Source: Streptomyces zagrosensis
Lineage (GTDB): Bacteria; Actinomycetota; Actinomycetes; Streptomycetales; Streptomycetaceae
NCBI RefSeq assembly: GCF_014203645.1
Contig: NZ_JACHJL010000005.1
Location: 393,275 to 457,274 of the forward strand
Direction of reading: 5' to 3'
DNA: 64,000 nucleotides
The position numbers and the translations under genes are program-made. Positions 63,910 through 64,000 of this stretch are shown piece after piece (position 1 is the stretch's first letter; each line of letters opens with the position of its first letter). Below the pieces are notes generated by a model. The model searched no databases. It was not told the DNA's origin and saw only the letters and a program-made list of their open reading frames with translations.

Positions 63910-64000
63910 GTCGGGTAGCCGGAGACCATTGCTGGTCCCCGGCCCCCTCAGAACCGGACGTGCGAGCTTTCCCCGCATCCGGCTCAAGCAAGCCACGAGG
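63910..64000 (-). ncRNA. group II intron 3' end (domains V and VI), continues beyond window
   Basis: Read on the minus strand, 63985-63951 is a domain V hairpin: GAGCCGGA pairs with TCCGGTTC, then TGCG with CGCA, with the two-base CG bulge and the AGC catalytic triad in the lower stem. TGAGGGGG follows, then a domain VI hairpin CCGGGGACC-AGCAAT-GGTCTCCGG (63942-63919) with branch-point A, and the 3' end CTACCCGAC at 63910. The rest of the intron and any maturase lie outside. Its 3' exon runs straight to the transposon end. Confidence 0.82.

Overview
The window is high-GC actinobacterial chromosome, most likely Streptomyces or a close relative. Support comes from the strong GC bias, GTG/TTG starts, ATGA/GTGA-coupled gene pairs, an AfsR-type regulator with fused ATPase and TPR domains, a PknB-like kinase with a disordered linker, and the gene order pabB/pabC - tRNAs - kinase - cobalamin genes - metNIQ - argH - argR/argD/argB/argJ/argC, which from memory resembles the conserved Streptomyces core. 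No species can be named from the sequence alone.

Region by region. 1-5.0 kb: a CGNR zinc-finger protein cut by the window edge, two membrane proteins, a DsbA-like thioredoxin-fold protein, a two-domain GNAT, and the coupled pabB-pabC pair for p-aminobenzoate. 5.07-5.6 kb: five tRNAs (Gly-GCC, Cys-GCA, three Val-GAC) closed by a strong terminator. 5.6-11.4 kb: a His-rich zinc-ribbon protein, a phosphotransferase, a small NTF2-like gene that appears disrupted by a 59-bp IS200/IS605-like hairpin insert, and a Ser/Thr kinase coupled to a small membrane protein. 11.5-22.2 kb: a TrmH-type methylase and a cobalamin block with a CysG-like SUMT fusion, a giant BluB-CobT fusion carrying about 1,690 residues of low-complexity N-terminus, and CobL. 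22.4-26.1 kb: a GNAT and the metN-metI-metQ methionine importer with an overlapping leader ORF. 26.4-33.8 kb: membrane proteins, a GNAT, a sigma-like factor, a Tat-exported glycerophosphodiesterase, PlsC, and a TetR-MFS efflux pair with a visible operator. 34.0-36.8 kb: argH and argG. 36.9-42.4 kb: an MFS exporter, DUF488, PPOX-like, a kinase-fold hypothetical and two SnoaL-like proteins. 42.5-50.2 kb: an AfsR-family regulator convergent with a six-gene, fully overlapping operon (BacA-like, DUF6421-like, SnoaL-like, class IV aminotransferase, AzlC, AzlD). 50.5-55.8 kb: argR and argC-argJ-argB-argD.

55.85-63.90 kb is a complete-looking Tn7/Tn5053-like transposon. It has 44-bp terminal inverted repeats (43/44 matching), tnsA, a tnsB-like DDE transposase interrupted by an in-frame TAG, a tnsC/tniB ATPase, tniQ, and cargo consisting of an Imm-5-like protein and a GNAT. 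It sits 28 bp upstream of an ArgR-overlapped argC promoter. Nine bases beyond its right end is the 3' end of a group II intron (domains V and VI, minus strand) that continues out of the window.

Working logic: arginine synthesis is under ArgR, with TGCATA-type boxes overlapping both the argC and argG promoters. Cobalamin synthesis and methionine import are neighbouring functions, since B12 serves methionine synthase. The BacA-like operon looks like a route that takes prephenate to an unusual amino acid or keto acid, transaminates it and exports it through AzlCD. It is the most attractive candidate for an undescribed system, with the stop-codon-split transposase as the second.
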